The notes beneath the pieces are model-generated. The model was not told the origin of the DNA. It saw only the letters and a list, made by a program, of their open reading frames with translations, and did no database searches. Positions 63,855 through 64,000 of a DNA stretch of 64,000 nucleotides are shown here, in pieces (within the stretch, counting starts at the first letter, position 1; every line of letters starts with the position of its first letter). Position numbers and translations under genes: made by a program. The DNA lies in contig NZ_JAGJCF010000001.1 of the NCBI RefSeq assembly GCF_017815135.1, forward strand, positions 310,001 to 374,000. The letters run 5' to 3'. Source of the DNA: Jiella mangrovi (GTDB taxonomy: Bacteria; Pseudomonadota; Alphaproteobacteria; Rhizobiales; Rhizobiaceae).

Positions 63855-64000
63855 ATGAAGAAGGCACTTCTTACAGGCGCAGCGCTCAATCTCGTTTTCG
63901 CGAGCGCGGCCTTTGCCGACATCACGATCGGCGTCGCCGGTCCGATGACCGGTCAGTATGCAAGCTTCGGCGAACAGCTGAAGATCGGCGCCGAGCAGGC
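63855..64000 (+). CDS. livK: Branched-chain amino acid binding protein (N-terminal part, cut)
   Basis: The N-terminal 48 residues of a periplasmic binding protein: signal peptide [20 protein letters not shown] with a cleavage site after FADITIG, then the mature start [20 protein letters not shown], the family hallmark of LivK/LivJ. The gene is cut by the window edge. Its place after livHMGF and the hairpins fits a binding protein of the same transporter. Confidence 0.88.
   Translation, partial: MKKALLTGAALNLVFASAAFADITIGVAGPMTGQYASFGEQLKIGAEQ

Overview
The window reads as chromosome of a GC-rich alphaproteobacterium. Gene families (DUF1499, TIGR02301, DUF6867 between livF and livK, infA-maf-yacG, cysS next to SRAP and Nudix genes) and the neighbourhood style point to Hyphomicrobiales (Rhizobiales); genus cannot be set from sequence alone. 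Two mobile elements, each at a tRNA gene, interrupt an otherwise ordinary chromosome.

Left region (1-17.6 kb): the right part of an integrated island ending at tRNA-Arg(CCG). It holds two unknown genes at the left edge, a small serine resolvase, a Gabija-type anti-phage pair (OLD-family ATPase/TOPRIM nuclease plus UvrD-like helicase), a complete Type II restriction-modification cassette (Vsr, C5-methyltransferase, Eco29kI-like GIY-YIG endonuclease), an ArdC-type antirestriction metallopeptidase, an S1/P1 nuclease, a decayed NTF2-like gene, 38-bp direct repeats, an AT-rich animal-type haem peroxidase, and a large serine recombinase whose reading frame runs through the tRNA-Arg gene on the opposite strand. 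Defence and antidefence genes share one element.

Chromosomal block 17.7-43.7 kb: DUF1499 protein, EamA transporter, urease accessory genes ureEFG without the structural genes, a molybdopterin-domain protein translationally coupled to a GGDEF protein, yacG/maf/infA/murA, a MITE-like inverted-repeat element, cysS with a low-GC internal segment, an SRAP-family protein that has lost its catalytic residues, a Nudix hydrolase, a second GGDEF protein, an amidohydrolase/creatininase pair, a MarR regulator, and a five-gene minus-strand operon (HAD-UbiA fusion, DprE1-like oxidase, SMR transporter, NAD-dependent epimerase, class III aminotransferase) that looks like a lipid-linked pentose or aminopentose pathway.

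Second element (43.85-54.81 kb): bounded by a 14-bp direct repeat of the tRNA-Asn 3' end. It encodes a P4-type integrase, AlpA, a DUF1376 protein and a head-only morphogenesis set (TerL, HNH, HK97-type capsid, prohead protease, portal, connectors), with no recognisable tail, lysis or large replication genes. Its size and content match a capsid-forming phage-inducible chromosomal island (cf-PICI) better than a whole prophage. It is the most notable system here.

Right region (54.8-64 kb): a small membrane protein and an HTH protein, a low-molecular-weight phosphatase overlapping a fructosamine-kinase-like gene, a BKACE enzyme, a PAP2 phosphatase, and a branched-chain amino acid ABC operon livH-M-G-F, a DUF6867 gene and the start of a livK-like binding protein cut by the window edge.
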